From assembly GCA_037833965.1 (NCBI GenBank), contig AP031352.1:5312501-5376500 (forward strand): DNA of 64,000 nt, given 5' to 3'. This document shows positions 12,101 to 25,540 of this stretch, piece by piece. The position numbers and the translations under genes were made by a program. The stretch's first letter is position 1; each line of letters starts with the position of its first letter. This stretch comes from Marchantia polymorpha subsp. ruderalis. Its lineage: Eukaryota > Streptophyta > Marchantiopsida > Marchantiales > Marchantiaceae. Under the pieces are notes generated by a model. It saw only the letters and a list, made by a program, of their open reading frames with translations. It searched no databases and was not told where the DNA came from.

Positions 12101-15100
12101 TTTTGACACGCTACTGTGCAGTACACGTCTCGAGCTAAAAAATCTTCAGAACCACGTGGAGGAGCGAATTGTAAGTATCGATCGATCCAAGGCACACGTT
12201 CTTGACCTCGGACGAAATTTCTGATCAGATCTGCACCTCGTTATTGCAAATCCATAACTTGGTTACCAATGGCTATCCGTTCGGTGTTGACACGTCTGAA
12301 GCTCCAACTTACTTTTTTTCCGCTACGTTAATAGATTTTTAATACAACTGTGATAAAGATGTAATCAAAGGATCCATTGATATCCTTGTGGGTATTTTAC
12401 ACGGGATTTTTGAAATTAATAGAATGGCGAAATGATATATCTGAGATAAAATAATATATATTACATCTTCAATCCTTATTTACCTTTTTAAAATTAAACA
12501 TATTTAGTTATTTTAGATTTACTTTTTTTGACCTTGCACACCATGTTAATGAACACATTGGTATAGTTTAGGTCAATTTGACGCGAGCTAATCATGAGGA
12601 ATACAGCAACTACGTGCAGATCGAATGAAAAGTCAAAGCTTGCGCTCACGTACGGAGAAAATCTTTTACTGCTTTTAGAATGATGAACAGTCGCTCCTCC
12701 AGAAGCCAGAAGTCGAAGAGACATTGGTTTGCCAACAGTTCAGCTGAAAGTCCGTTAGTTCTTTTAGTTACGAGTTGTATTTAACGTCGGGAGGGACTTA
12801 TATAGCGAGTTGAAAGAAAGAGGTAAGACACGTGAATGTAATTATATGAAACCGAGGGTGTGGGGTTATTCTAACTCCATTGAGAAATACGTCATAGAAC
12901 AAGTAACATGTCATGATTAGCTACATAATATTGAAAATTCTACAGAATTGTGCCTATGTGATCATTCTGATGTTTTACACCAATAACTGATATTTACAGT
13001 AAAGGTTAAGTAGAATATTATGATAGAAAATAGATACTCAATGTTTTACTTCAAACATCTTCCAAGTGGGTGTCTATAGATGTGGAACTATAGACATCTC
13101 CTTGTGATGTTATTGCTAGAGTTATAATATGTGACGAGTGTACACATCCCAGTTTTTGAAAACCATCGATTGTCATTTTACTTGTTGCCCACATTAAAAA
13201 TATAACATAAAAACTATATACAGTTGTATATATCAGTATCATATAAAAAATCATAATTTATTGTACCGTCATAGCTATCATATGTATTCTATAAATGGAT
13301 AAAAGATTTCTATGAATCTAGTTTGATGGTGGTACCACAATCACATCGTAAATGTGTAAATGTAAGTACAAAACCAAGTCTGGCTTCATCCTGGAAGAAA
13401 AGCTAAGTAATTGAAAGCAAGAAAAACCAAACGCATAGCCAACCAAAATTTGAACAAAATCTCTCTTGCTCGAGCAAGGCTGCATTCTCGTGTGATACAA
13501 CGAATTGCCAAATCCACCGAGAGAAAGTGTAAAGATTACCAAAACTTCATATACTTCAAGGTAGCTTGTAACTCTCTGATCCGATTGATGGAGAGAGAGT
13601 AGTAAAACATTAGTTGATGTCCTGTCTCGTCACGCAATCATCTCTTATATGTAATAATAGTACCTACAGGAGAAATAACCCCTCTCCACCCCTCTACAGA
13701 CCTTGCATACAAATCTCAAATACATGACTTCAGCATTACAAATCGAGGAGAATAGCAAAGCTGCACAGTTACTATATCTACAATAACACTCTTGGCAAAA
13801 GGACATAATAGAAAAGAGGTAAAAGTACTTTAATAAGAAAGCAGGAAGTGTTTCTGTAAGTTTTCAATACGATATCCACGACCTTTTTCAATAATTAAAA
13901 CAAATTCTCATTAACTATCTTTGTTTCAAGTTGCTATACATTGACTGTTTTCAATCATCTTAATACAAGACGGTACTTCAATATCTTGAGCAATTATTAT
14001 TTTTGTTCATATATGCTTTTGAGGTTAACATCGCAAATGCTCTTTTCGTTAAAGGAGCATTTTCTTTGTTAGCTTTTCATTACAAGACGTTGCACAGACG
14101 TGACAAGTGTCTCAACTCATGAACATTGGAGAATATTCCACTAACCCTCGCCTTCTGTTGAATTTGCAGATGAGGAGTGGGTACTTCAGAGCCTCGTCGA
14201 CTTAACTCAAGGCTTTCATCGTTGGAGGAAAATATTCATTCATAAGTCTCATCTCTCTCTCTCTCGAGAAAGATAATCGCCTTACTAGTTAGTCAAAGGA
14301 GAGGCAGTGATAACAGTAATTTAACGGTGGCCGATGGAAGCGTCGAGAATTAAAAGGACAAGTGGACGATGAATAGTGGCATCGCATGGCGGAGGCGAGA
14401 CCATTTCCCTTCCACTTGTGCATTCGACACGATCGACGATCGCGTTGTGGCTCAGGGTGAAGGTCGGGGTGAGGCTCACAAAATGCGAGTGTCGATTCCA
14501 TGTTTCCAGCAGCAAGTTGAGCTCGGTGCGATGGAAGCTGTGTCGATCGACGTCACCAAGTGTCGGATAGTCGGATGTGTCACTCCAAAAGAGTTTGCAT
14601 GTCCCGGCGCATACGATCGCTCGGGGATCCAGCATCATCCGATTGTAGCGTTCGTTGCAAGCATGTCCCCGATGGAACTGTTCCCGCCAAATGCTCGCAT
14701 TCGTCAAGAGCGACACAAGTCACTGTCAGACACTGGCCCTGATGTTCCTCGTGTTTCGTGTATCTGGCATGTAGATCGATCGATGACTGTTCGGTATACG
14801 AACCTTACTCCGTGGCATATTCAGGTTGTCTGAAGGGAGCAGTCGGATCCACTTCTCCTCCCGTGAAAGTGAGAACTTGAGAAATCGATCCAGAGTCCAG
14901 ACCCGAGTAGGTCTAATTTGATCATGATCTGGCAATTTATGTCCTAGTCCAGAAGGATCTCAGCGTGCTCTAGACAGTTGACCGCTATCAAACGAGATGT
15001 TGGCAGACATTACTGTCTGCTGAGACATTGAACTTTGACCTCTTATGAAAGGTCCGTTGTACGCGGAACAATATGTGCACGCAGAGTCGAGGAGATATAT

Positions 15101-16579
15101 TTCTCGTTACCTTGAACCCTGCGACCTCCCATGTGCTGACTTAATATGGGAATGCAGGAAGTGTAACAGCGAAGAATGCGAGCGAATTCGCTCAATTGCA
15201 TGACTCTTTCACCTACACTGGTTGCTGATTGATTGACTGATTGATTGTTGGCCTGACATTTCGTAAGTGTCGTCTTCGTTACACGTTGATGCTCTTATTA
15301 GAAAGAGAACATACTGCGACTGCCTTTACATAGTCAGACATTGCAGTTATTAATATTATTAGACAGTGCCAGGGAGACTCCATGTTATCCAGTAAAGACC
15401 ATCGCATCAGGTCCCAAGACATGACAGAGAGAGGCTCAACGATCGGAGGCAATGGGCAGAATACGCATCTACGCCACTAGCAAAAGGGACGTATCATTGG
15501 TTTGTCTCCAACCCATGGGCAGAGTTCACCAGTGTAAAATACTGGCGGAATCTGATTTTTCAATGAAAGATTGATTGTTCTCGCTTCATTGCATGCAGCA
15601 TGTGCTGTTTAGTCCCAACTTCGTGCAGGAGTGACCGACATTTACTGAAGCTGGAACTGTCCTCATTTCTTCTTTCCTTCCTTCGTGGTCGAACGTCGGC
15701 TAGTATATTCAACACATCGGCTCAAGCAAATCTTGTGAACAGATGACATATTTCACTTCATATTCACCCGTCAAAGGTTTGGGGAAAAAGGCATGATATC
15801 GGGTCTTAAAATAGTTCACGAAGGTCATGAGAGCAGCAGTGTCCCAAAGAGAGCAATCTTTCTTCAAAGCTTATCCAACTTGCCAAGACACTATTTCGAC
15901 TTTGTGTGCTGATTTGTTCTACATACATATGATTGGTGAGATAACCCTAAATCCTTGCTTCAAGATACTTGTGCTTTTACAGATATCATGATTGCCTTAC
16001 ATTTTCTGTCTGCATTGTTTTCTCAAGTTTCCCTTCTTGTCAAATCTTCTAGAAGATCGATTGACCGAACTCGAGAGTAATGTAAAACCTGCCAGCTACT
16101 TTTCCAACTTCTCTAAAACTGCATGTTTTCGGCTTTCTAACATTGAGGCCGTCCGTTTCCCAACTACCATTAACCTTCTTGCGACTTGAACTCTCCCATC
16201 CTTCGCATATCTGGACCGTTGTGTACGGCTACTAATGGCTTGATATAGTGTTTACAATGTGTTTGTATGCTTGTGCATATGATCTTCCACGCAACATAGG
16301 TAACAACCAGGTTCATATCCTTCGAATTTACCCATTTTACGCCTCAGGTTTTGCAAGAAGACAAGGTCTGGTTTTAGACAAACATAGAATATGATATATT
16401 TCATAGACCAGACTTATTGTAACGTATTGACGCTCTGGCTAATAACAGTTATGGATGAAACAAACAGCCAACCTAACTGGCGGATTCTCTAAGCGCTCAT
16501 CGACTATTACTGACAAGACCCCACTGTAAGGTTTAGACACGGCGAATCTTTGTCAAGTGTGTTGCTCGGTAACAAATCT
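12101..16579. other. Intergenic, with a GC-rich island at 14.28-14.95 kb
   Basis: No exon chain, RNA gene or transposon domain was recognised. The island at about 14,280-14,950 is open on both strands (plus 14,369-14,833; minus 14,321-14,716). Its translations match nothing known to me and look incidental. A short TC run ends at about 14,264. Short TGAT-type repeats occur near 15,222-15,246. Confidence 0.4.
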
Positions 16580-16873
16580 ATGGACAACCAAATTTATGTT
16601 GAGGCTTCGGTGCTAGTCAGAGATGAACTCTTCTTCCGGGGGAGAGTCAAGGAACATCCCATATCTGAAGGCGTCGTCTTTTGTGAGCACAGAGGACCAA
16701 CATGTTTTGTTTATACAGTGATTGACAATGAAATCTGTGTGAAATCTGACGTGGTGGGTCACAGCAGAGTATCACCTTCTTTCAAGCAAGGTCGTGCAGA
16801 GGACGAGGACTGCAATTTCTCTGGCATGCATGAAATCCAAATGCATGAAACAGTTTCACCAGGAAGTGCCTAG
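16580..16873 (+). CDS. Small uncertain ORF, 97 residues
   Basis: ATG at 16,580 and stop at 16,871-16,873. The translation is of mixed composition, starts MDNQIYVEASVLVRDELFFR, contains several cysteines and histidines, and has no membrane segment or known motif. There is no supported promoter and no splice sites are needed. It could be a lineage-specific gene, the relic of one, or chance. I do not recognise it. Confidence 0.25.
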   Translation: MDNQIYVEASVLVRDELFFRGRVKEHPISEGVVFCEHRGPTCFVYTVIDNEICVKSDVVGHSRVSPSFKQGRAEDEDCNFSGMHEIQMHETVSPGSA

Positions 16874-17737
16874 CCTTTGACCAGTTCTTGTCTGATACTT
16901 TGAGGAGAAAATGAACTTCTAGAACTAAACTCGTAGACGGTAGAAAGTAATAGTATTATAATCTGAATCTTCAACTTCTTTATGTCTTATTTATCATATC
17001 TACCTTGTCTCTCTCCACGAGCTGTTGCCGACGGATGCTCGAGCTAATCCTTTGTAAAACATCGTTAACCGGACATAGTTCCGTCTGGTGTCAAAGGCGG
17101 TATCACTATGTGCACCAAGGTGCGAAGCATGTTGGAAGAATCTGAAACCTTGCAGCTATCGAGAAGTTCCATACGATACCCATATCAAGCATAGAAACCC
17201 CTGTAAATAATTTTTATATATACCAATATATATCAATAGAAAATTTTGAGTTCCAATGTCACGGTAGTACAGTAGGTTTTATAAACAGTCTTGCATCCGA
17301 CATTTACATTGTCCATTTTATACTATATTCTGGTATATCTGTTTGTAAGAACTCCATATTGGGAAGGCAATCTACCACGAGAAAAATGTCAAAGCATAGG
17401 AACGCTTATAGGTCGTTTACTATTTTGCTACATTCTCATGTTCCTTTGAAAATACATATAATTTTATGATGCATATTTGTGTTCCAAGTGACTGACAAGG
17501 TTTTTGACTCCGAGTTTGACTTGCAGCAGATGAAGCCTAAACCTCGTTTCGCTGAGTTTACGGTACACTTTGCATACCTTCGTAGAGTGAAACGCACCTC
17601 CTAGCCTACCACACCAGGCGTTACAAGGCTCGATCGACACCGTCACCACAATCATGCACACTCAACTGTTATGATCGTGCAATACTGCACAGTATGTTGC
17701 TGAACTAGCTTATCTAGACTTTCTTCTTATCTTATCC

Positions 17738-17938
17738 ATGGCTTTTGTCGATAACCTGTCCAAACATCACGCCAAAAGTAAAACACCTCCTTTACATCGT
17801 TGTGGAAGAATCTGGTTCTCACTTTCGGTGGGCGTCCTCCTAGTAATCGTCATTGTTTCCAGTCTTTATCCTGAAGATGAGCCTCTAGAGCTAGCCAAAA
17901 GCTCACCTTTTTACCTGATAAACGAAGCCCACCGATAG
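17738..17938 (+). CDS. Small ORF with one predicted membrane segment, 66 residues
   Basis: The ATG lies in a favourable context (cc-ATG-G) and the stop is at 17,936-17,938. The protein has a basic, His-rich N-terminus (residues 1-25). It is followed by one strongly hydrophobic segment (about 28-45, IWFSLSVGVLLVIVIVSSLY) and a short acidic tail. This is the layout of a small single-pass or signal-anchored protein. I know no family for it and see no supporting neighbours. It may be a chance ORF. Confidence 0.25.
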   Translation: MAFVDNLSKHHAKSKTPPLHRCGRIWFSLSVGVLLVIVIVSSLYPEDEPLELAKSSPFYLINEAHR

Positions 17939-20900
17939 TATTAGAATAACTTACGCATGACCTTTTGTTACACATCATTCACGTATGCATATTGTACAGT
18001 CGAAAAAGACAACGTTGTTCTGCTAATTTGTTAACTATAATCGACTTTCCTTCACAGTCGAGTATGATAAAAAGCACTAGAATGTAAGACAAATGCACCG
18101 TTTCCCATGAAGAATGTACGAAGAAGTTGCAGACTGAAGGTTTGTTTTCTTTGACCGACATCATGGTCTCTTGATTCAGATCTTCATAGGCTTTGATTCC
18201 AACGAACTATGATTTTGCTAATATTGGAACCTGCTGGGGCCCTTCACTCACGATTTCTCTTTCTCTTCGAATGTTAGCGCAAGACCAATATTTGGATAGA
18301 TGCGGCTTGAATCCCTTTGAGCTTTTGAGCTTTTGAGCGTAGGTTCTTATAACATGAACGACATCGTGACACCAAGAAATTGGACTTCTGTCCCCACTAT
18401 TAAACCTGTATATTATTCCTTCTCATCCAACATTCTCTACACGAATGCAAGGTGATGGAGGGATGATGTGGTGGATCACATTTTCATAAACTCTGTTGGG
18501 AATATGATGACATCATGGAGATAATAAAGCAGGAGGGAGGGGGAGGAGGAGAGAATCACAATACTCTCCATATATTAATCAAAAACCACAACATGAAATG
18601 ATTTTTTTATTTCAGACGTGAAATAATTAGTGTAAATGATGTTATCAAAATATTCAGAACATTACGATCGTATAACGGAGGACATGACTGACGGTCAGGC
18701 CTGGAACCGCCAGGAAGATGGATCAGTAACCCAAAAGGGATGAGGATAACAAGCCGACAAAAATTCGATAACGCGTTCTTCAACCCTTGCGTCTAAGAAA
18801 CTGCCGTAGCATTCCACTAACCAACACCTCAGTGTTAGTTCAGTTCCAGCGCCCAACTCATAGATCACACCACTTAAGAGTTTTTCCCTGTCACCCACCA
18901 TGAACGAACGAACATTCACTAGATGGATGATCCCACCTTTCAGCCAATGAGTGGGTACAAGTTTGGGTTGATAAGCTGAGTGGCATGCAATCTTTCTCGC
19001 ACTTTTGCACCGAAACTGAAACTGCAAATCAGCGTTCATGCTTTCAAGTAGGGACAGCGGAAACCTCTAACAACGTACAGGTGAAGAAGATAAGATGTTT
19101 CGTCAATGATTAATGGATGCGAAAATGCAGGATTGAGATAGGTTCTGACATAACAAGGAATTAACGAGGCTTGAGGATATGAAAAGGCCGAGTCTACAGA
19201 TCATGGAGCATGATGTGGATGTTGATACTCCCTCCGGTGATTCGCTTCGCAATGGCGACGCCTTCCTCTGCATGAAAACTCAACAACGTGTCAGTAGACG
19301 ATCGACTAGCCACGAGGAAGATTCGTGGTCCAAGGTCATGTCTTGAAGAAACGTGCGTGTCGCATCATCTTCCGAGATGAATGAGGAGAAATCGCAGCTC
19401 CAGAAATACTGTATTGTCACACCGAGTGAGTGAGGAGATGGGCTCAGGTTTAGGTCAGGGTAAGTGGAATCAATGGCTCGACTGAAATTTACCCAAACCA
19501 CCCTAAACAAACATCAATCAAGAACCCATCAAGAAACTCGTCCCTTTCATCATATTCTCGTCCCGCGACTCTGCCCTTGCTCCAGCGATCTCTCGATTGG
19601 GAGCAAGTCGACAACTACCGAACGAGTGACCGTGCGTTGAGAATATCGACGACGAGTATCGCTCGAGTCCAGCTGTGACTTGGGAGGGCAACGATGAGAG
19701 TAGATATGCAAATACAACAACCAGAAAGGGAAAAGGATAAAACTACTAACCTTTTTGGGTTGAATTTTGGTCCTCAAAATTAGCTTTGAGCATATAACTG
19801 ACTACTTATCTTGGGCCATTGTCTTCAAGAAATCGAAAGAAGAAGATACACACTTTATATGAAATGTTTGAAGTGAATGTTGAATGTTTGAAGTTTAACA
19901 ACATCTGAAGTTTGAAGCCTTTAAAACATCACACATTTTCAAAATATATATTGTATTAATTCACAGTTTATTGATTTGTAAGTTAGTCACAGGTCAATAA
20001 AATGTAGATTTATATATAACTTACGCATCTTACAAAAAAATAATTATTTATTAATTAGAATAATTCTGTAAAAAATATTCGTACTTCAAACTTCAAGTTG
20101 ATATAATATGGTTGCTTAATTCTATGTTTTTTTAACATATTTTTCTCTCGAAATCCTGTATTGATATAAAAACACATCTGAGATTCTATCTTAAATACTT
20201 TGTAAATGGGAGTCGATTACATCAACAACAAAAAAATTATTTAACTGATCTCACAAAGCAGCAGAAAAGAATTAATATCTCATTGTAAAGTGCGATTTGT
20301 TTTGTTCCAAAGTCAAATATGCTAAGATTATAGAGGAAAGACTGGCGCTCTAACATCTGTTGACTTTCAGAGCTTACTAAAATTTTGTTAAATCATACCT
20401 GTTAGCTTGGGCATCGAACAAAAAAAAAGGCTACGGGATTATGGGTTGCAATTTTGAAAAAGTCTTGATTGAGAAGACCGTAAAAATATAGAGTTGTCAT
20501 TGGTGGAGACTTCCTCTTCTACTACGGCCAAACAGGAAATTTCTCCACAAGAGTACTCATCAGATATGAGTTCCTTCATTATTCAGTTTTGAACCGCTAC
20601 GTGAGCCATCGGATCAAAAGACTTAATAGAGCATAATGACATGTGACCGACAATGGCAATCTGTGGGTAACTTTTTTCGTGAATATTTTTATATCACATG
20701 TCATTTATCATATTTTATTTTTTAGATTAACTAATTTTGGAAGTACAATGTACACCTTCACAGTGCACAAATGTGGTTGGAAGCCTTACGAGTAGAGGCA
20801 TTTACTTCACGCTCAAATGCTTGAGCTAATGTGCCTTGTATGAGTGTGTGGACTCTGCTATGCTATAATTTACCTAGAGCCGCTCACGCCTCGATCTTGA

Positions 20901-21853
20901 CATAAGGCACATATCTTCTGACAAATCTTACACTCCAATGCGTTACACTGTAGGCAGACCGGCATTCCCGACAGTGTCACGTGAATCAGTTTATTGCTAC
21001 TAATTGCATCACGTGTTCCTTGTCCCGACATGAGACTAATTGGGTGATTGTCTGAGGTGCCTCGTACTGGCTAGTACTGCCAGGGAAGAGTTATACAGCC
21101 ACACAGGTACAGCAAATACAGGCATTTTTGCCCACGGCTCAATTTCATTCGGAACGACGAGCTATACTTTATGTACGAGAGACTTTATATAGAAGTTTCG
21201 ATAGCACAACTATTACAGTTACAAAAACAGTTACAAAAATTAGACCGGCAGTACTGAGGAGGCATTCAAGCTCTGCAATCTCCACATTATACATTACTGA
21301 CAAAATTGACTTCAGATTGCGGCATACATTTTTGATTGAGGTCTCAAACGAACGAACACTCTGAGAAACTGTCAGCTGACTTTGCCAGGACAGTATTGTC
21401 TTCCAATCCCTACAAGGGTGATGACTAGATACGCATAATATGAACAGCGTAACAGACCGGAAGAACACTCGGTTACAAACGTCTTGCTTGCAATCTTTAG
21501 TCAAATTCGTGGAGCTCAACAATAAATGGCATGAACTGCCTTCTCCACTTGCTGCAGTGCAGGAACAAACCTATGCAGTGTTCGCAGCCCACAATAAAGT
21601 GGGAAACATTCCCTTATAGTTACAACCAGGGTAAAATCCTGGACTGACCCCAGCGTCCAAAAAGGTTGTGCAGATCCAAGTGATTGACTCATGGTGCGTG
21701 AATATCTGTTGACTGACTACTGAGATTAAGGCTCCAACTTCTTCCCAGGAGCAATAAAAAAAATGTTGCTTGCTCTTAGCATGCTATGAATACTGACCTC
21801 CAATGTTGGCGTCGCTAATCTGATCAGTATGATTTAAACGTACTACGTAATCC
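17939..21853. other. Intergenic, nothing supported
   Basis: Mixed to AT-rich DNA (especially 19.9-20.8 kb) with short direct repeats, for example GTTTGAAG near 19,868-19,917. No exon, RNA gene or transposon domain could be supported. The last few hundred bases probably include the 3' untranslated region of the TMEM214-like gene. Confidence 0.4.
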
Positions 21854-24800
21854 TTAAAACATCGAGTGGGTCTTGCTCAGAAGAAGTTTTCCATCCCAGT
21901 CCCAGGGATTTACAGTCGGACTGATTAGGTAAAACCCATACCCGATACCAGCGCAAACAGCGAGAGTCGCCACTGCCTTTGTGCAACTCGGAACTCGGGA
22001 AGTCTTTCTTAATAAGGACTTGCAAACTGACTCAGCAGCCTTCAATTGTGATTCCAACAATGCGTCCCCTTCTGCAGATTCCATACCGTTACGATGCTGC
22101 GGACGTGGAGGGCGACCAACGTTGTTAGAACTCATGTTCACCCATCGGCCATGGATCCTTTAAAACTAGGAACGTCACAAAGCAAGAATTTGTGCACAGC
22201 TTCGGAAGCAAAACACCGCGAAGGGTAGTAGGGAGACCAGCCGAAACAAGACTTACCTTCAAAGATAAAGCCAGCAAGGTTTTCTTAAGGTCGTCGAGAG
22301 GTATCAGATGTGCGGACGTATCCTTCCATTCATTGTTGATATGATTCAAGATGCGCGTACTTCCTTTCAAATTTTCAAGGTGAAGCTTTTCCTGTAAACA
22401 GTACGACACATGTAAGGTTTGGCAATTTGAAGTACTGAGAAATGAAATGAGCCAAGTCTTTTCCAGGAGTGGAAACGTCGATTGGACGAGAGCAGTAGAA
22501 TATGAAATAGAGAATCATACAACTTACCCACTGCTTGTAAGAGTCAGCATTCTGTGACAAGCACCAGACGAAGTTTCCGCATGCTTCCGCTTGAATGGCG
22601 GGCACATCTACAATGCAGACACAAGTACGTGTTACTCCAGACACAGAATTCAAAGGACATGAGGAAAAGGACTCTCGAAGATAGAAAGAACTCGGTACTA
22701 TGAACCTGCGAAATTATTCAGCAGCGCTGTACAGTGAACTTAAGAAAGCACAGCACGCAAAGACAACATTACAACTTAACACTAATATGACAACTAATGA
22801 ATAATATGAGTTACTGGTGTTACAAACAACGTCTAGATGAAAAACCAATACTTGACAAGGCACTCAAGTACAGAGTGAAAGCTTCGAGACTACATACCGT
22901 CTGCTGCACCGGCGAGACTGAGGGGCAAAAGCTGTTGGGCTACGGGCTTTGTAGCTTTACTTCTAGATGTTCCGGCCAACACAATCTCCTTAATAAGAGG
23001 ATAGATTGCTAGAAATCTTTCTGTGGCCTGTACCAAGACACTTTCCTACGTTAAAATCTGGACTTGGTCTCGAAAACCTGACCTTCAAAGGGAGTCCACA
23101 AGCATTTCTGTTTGAACGTTGAAAGCCATTGCAACATCTTCGCAATCCAGCATGAAACAAGTACATTATCAGAGAGGCCGATGTACCTTCGTCTTTGCTG
23201 ATTCGATGGGATATGCAGCCCTTAATACTAACTCATACGCAGCTGGAGGCACAAGTCGCTCTCCTTTCCTAGTCGCACCATTTAGCAGAATGGTCCGTGC
23301 TTTTTTCGTATTTGCAAAAAGTAAACTGGAAAATTTACAAGGCACGATTAATTTCGCAACAATAAACCAAAACGCCCACATACAGCAAGAGGAACTGCAA
23401 TAAAGTGAATGTAAGCACTGGTAAGTGTGTCTTACTTCTCAATAAATTGCAAGGCAATATCCCGTGAAGCAGGGGTGCTGGACTTTCCTACGGCCAAGGG
23501 GAGCAGATTTTGTACCCACAAGGCCATCCCGACGACCAAATCACCTTGCAAGGCCTGGAAAATTTTTGGCACAAATCAATGAACAGCGTACTCACATCTC
23601 AAAACAATATTACATCAACGGCGGTCTAAAATCAAAAGATGAGCTATTTCACCAACCTGGCCATACACCCAAGCTAAGGTGTGCAGCTTTTCTTGACCCA
23701 CAAACTGTGCCCGTACAGCGGAAGCTTGCTGCAAGAAAGCCTCAGGTTTTCTCCGCACCAGCAAAGCTAGGATCACAAGTACTCCAACCTGCAATGAGCG
23801 TTAGCGTCAGTAACTCTTGAAAGTTCAAAATTCCAACAAACCCTCAAGCACAGCGGGTGCAGATCGGACCTGTTTCACCTATAGTTAAAAACGAAAACAC
23901 GCACCTTGGCCTTTGTTGGCAGTGCAGCCACTGTTTTAGATCCCTTGTGGTGCTGTTGCTGCGGCTCATCGAGTATCTCTTTCAACAACCAGAAAGCGAA
24001 CTTTGACAAAGCATCAGCAGGCTTTTGAGCAAGCCAGTCGGATGTCACCTTGGCCACTGGCTCCGGAATGTAACATAAAGGGATCTGCAAACAAACATGG
24101 TTCGTTAGCTCACGAATGTCGGCATTCGTCCTGTCCTGAACATAACTAACTCGCAGTACTTCCAGGTTTCAGGTTTCAGTTCAGATTTCTTCATGTCCAG
24201 TTCAGAGCCATTCTTATATAAAATCAACTTTTGCTTCCAAACGCAGAAGATCTACTTGGAGCCCCTAGAGAACTCCCGGGAGCTGATTCCAGAAGTTTCT
24301 TCCATACATTCACCATATTTACAAGACAAACTGACTGTCCGGCTGTAATTTTTGGGTTCATCAACTGCTAAAAGACTGTGTGTATCGACAGCAGGAAGAA
24401 CTACGAAATACTCCAAATAACAACTACCCGAGAGGGTAGTTGTTATTGATTGATGACCTGCGATTCCTTCAGTACAACCTGCCATATGGACATACCAAGG
24501 ACTCACCTAAAAAACAATCGAATGATTCAGGAAAACGATCGAGCCTACATACCTCTACAGTCTTGGCGAAAGGTGACTCGCGTAAAATCTTGTTCCAAGC
24601 AAATTGAGCGTTGGTAACAGGATTAAATGCGCGCGCAAAGTAGTCCGCCAATCTGATCAATTGTACATCGGGCAGAGTTGCAAAGGATTCCTGCAATTGA
24701 TTGGACAAACTTCAATACAAGAGGCCCGTTTCATTTAACAGATCTACAGTCAATATACACCTACATTAAACCGAGAAAATGACCCGTCGCCAGGAAAGTC

Positions 24801-25540
24801 GGCCTTCGCCGTGAGTTTAAAATTCGAAAAGCCTCGATAATAATCAGAAAATGATCTAATCGACACTCCTGAAAGGACCAAGATAACTTATCACGGAACG
24901 CAGAATAAAACAGCCCCTGACCACTCAAGCTCTTCGATCCGGCCTTTTGGACACAATCCTTTCCTAATCGAGCACTAAAAAAAACACAGGCCGAGCACCA
25001 GATAACTTCAGCTCAATCTGACGTTACATAATCGAAAGCACGGGCATGTGAGAAGCGTACCGAAATTTCTGTTAGAAAAGTGGCAAGTTCATCTACATTG
25101 ATCGCTGCAGCTGCCTCAGCAACGGTCACCTTGGGCTTCTTCGGCTTCTTTGGCTTGGACTTCTTCGCATCCGCGTTATCCTTCCCACCATTGGCTTTGG
25201 CACCGTTCTCATCGGCGTCACTATCGTCCTCGCCAGAATGAGAGAACTCTGCACCATAGGCGGCAGCCGCAGCAGCGGCAGCTTCGAGCTTAGCCTTTCG
25301 TCGAGCCCTGCGTTCTTCGGCCTCGGTCTCGAGAGCCTGGAAGGCTTTCGAATCAGACTTCACGTTCTCAAAACCATCAGATTTGTCCGCTCCAGTCGAC
25401 GATTTAGCAGCCTGGCGCCTCTGTTTCTTGAGGTTGGTTACCTTCTGCCAGCCATGGTCCTTGTACGCGCCTTTGGTGGACAAACCATTGCCCGACTCGC
25501 TCAATCCATTGCTTTCTACCGGAAAAGCGTCCGAAGACAT
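21854..25540 (-). CDS. TMEM214-like (DUF2359) membrane protein, 10 exons
   Basis: Exons in transcript order: 25061-25540, 24553-24690, 23905-24084, 23657-23788, 23436-23554, 23187-23325, 22898-23027, 22528-22607, 22257-22391, 21854-22096. All are in phase and give about 591 residues, close to the roughly 610 I recall for Arabidopsis At1g70770. Family landmarks: the N-terminal DHGWQKVTNLKKQRRQ; a lysine/proline block KKSKPKKPKKPKVTVAEAAA; LPDVQLIRLADYFARAFNPV; ARTILLNGATRKGERLVPP; and a C-terminal hydrophobic segment (about 552-570, AVATLAVCAGIGYGFYLIS) followed by NPWDWD. An alanine run sits near residues 88-95. The animal homologue is an ER membrane protein linked to ER stress. The plant role is unknown, and ER location here is inferred. 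The acceptor of the last exon (CCGCAG at 22,097) was chosen because it is the only one that keeps frame with the family-like C-terminus. Confidence 0.85.
24416..24447. repeat. Perfect 14-bp hairpin in an intron
   Basis: AATAACAACTACCC, a four-base loop (GAGA on the plus strand), then its exact reverse complement. It lies inside the intron between exons 2 and 3 of the TMEM214-like gene. In the transcript (minus strand) the loop reads UCUC. Confidence 0.9.

Noticed and set aside
14321-14833. Overlapping open frames on both strands at the GC-rich island
   Set aside because: Both strands are open at once, with no recognisable domain and no splice chain.
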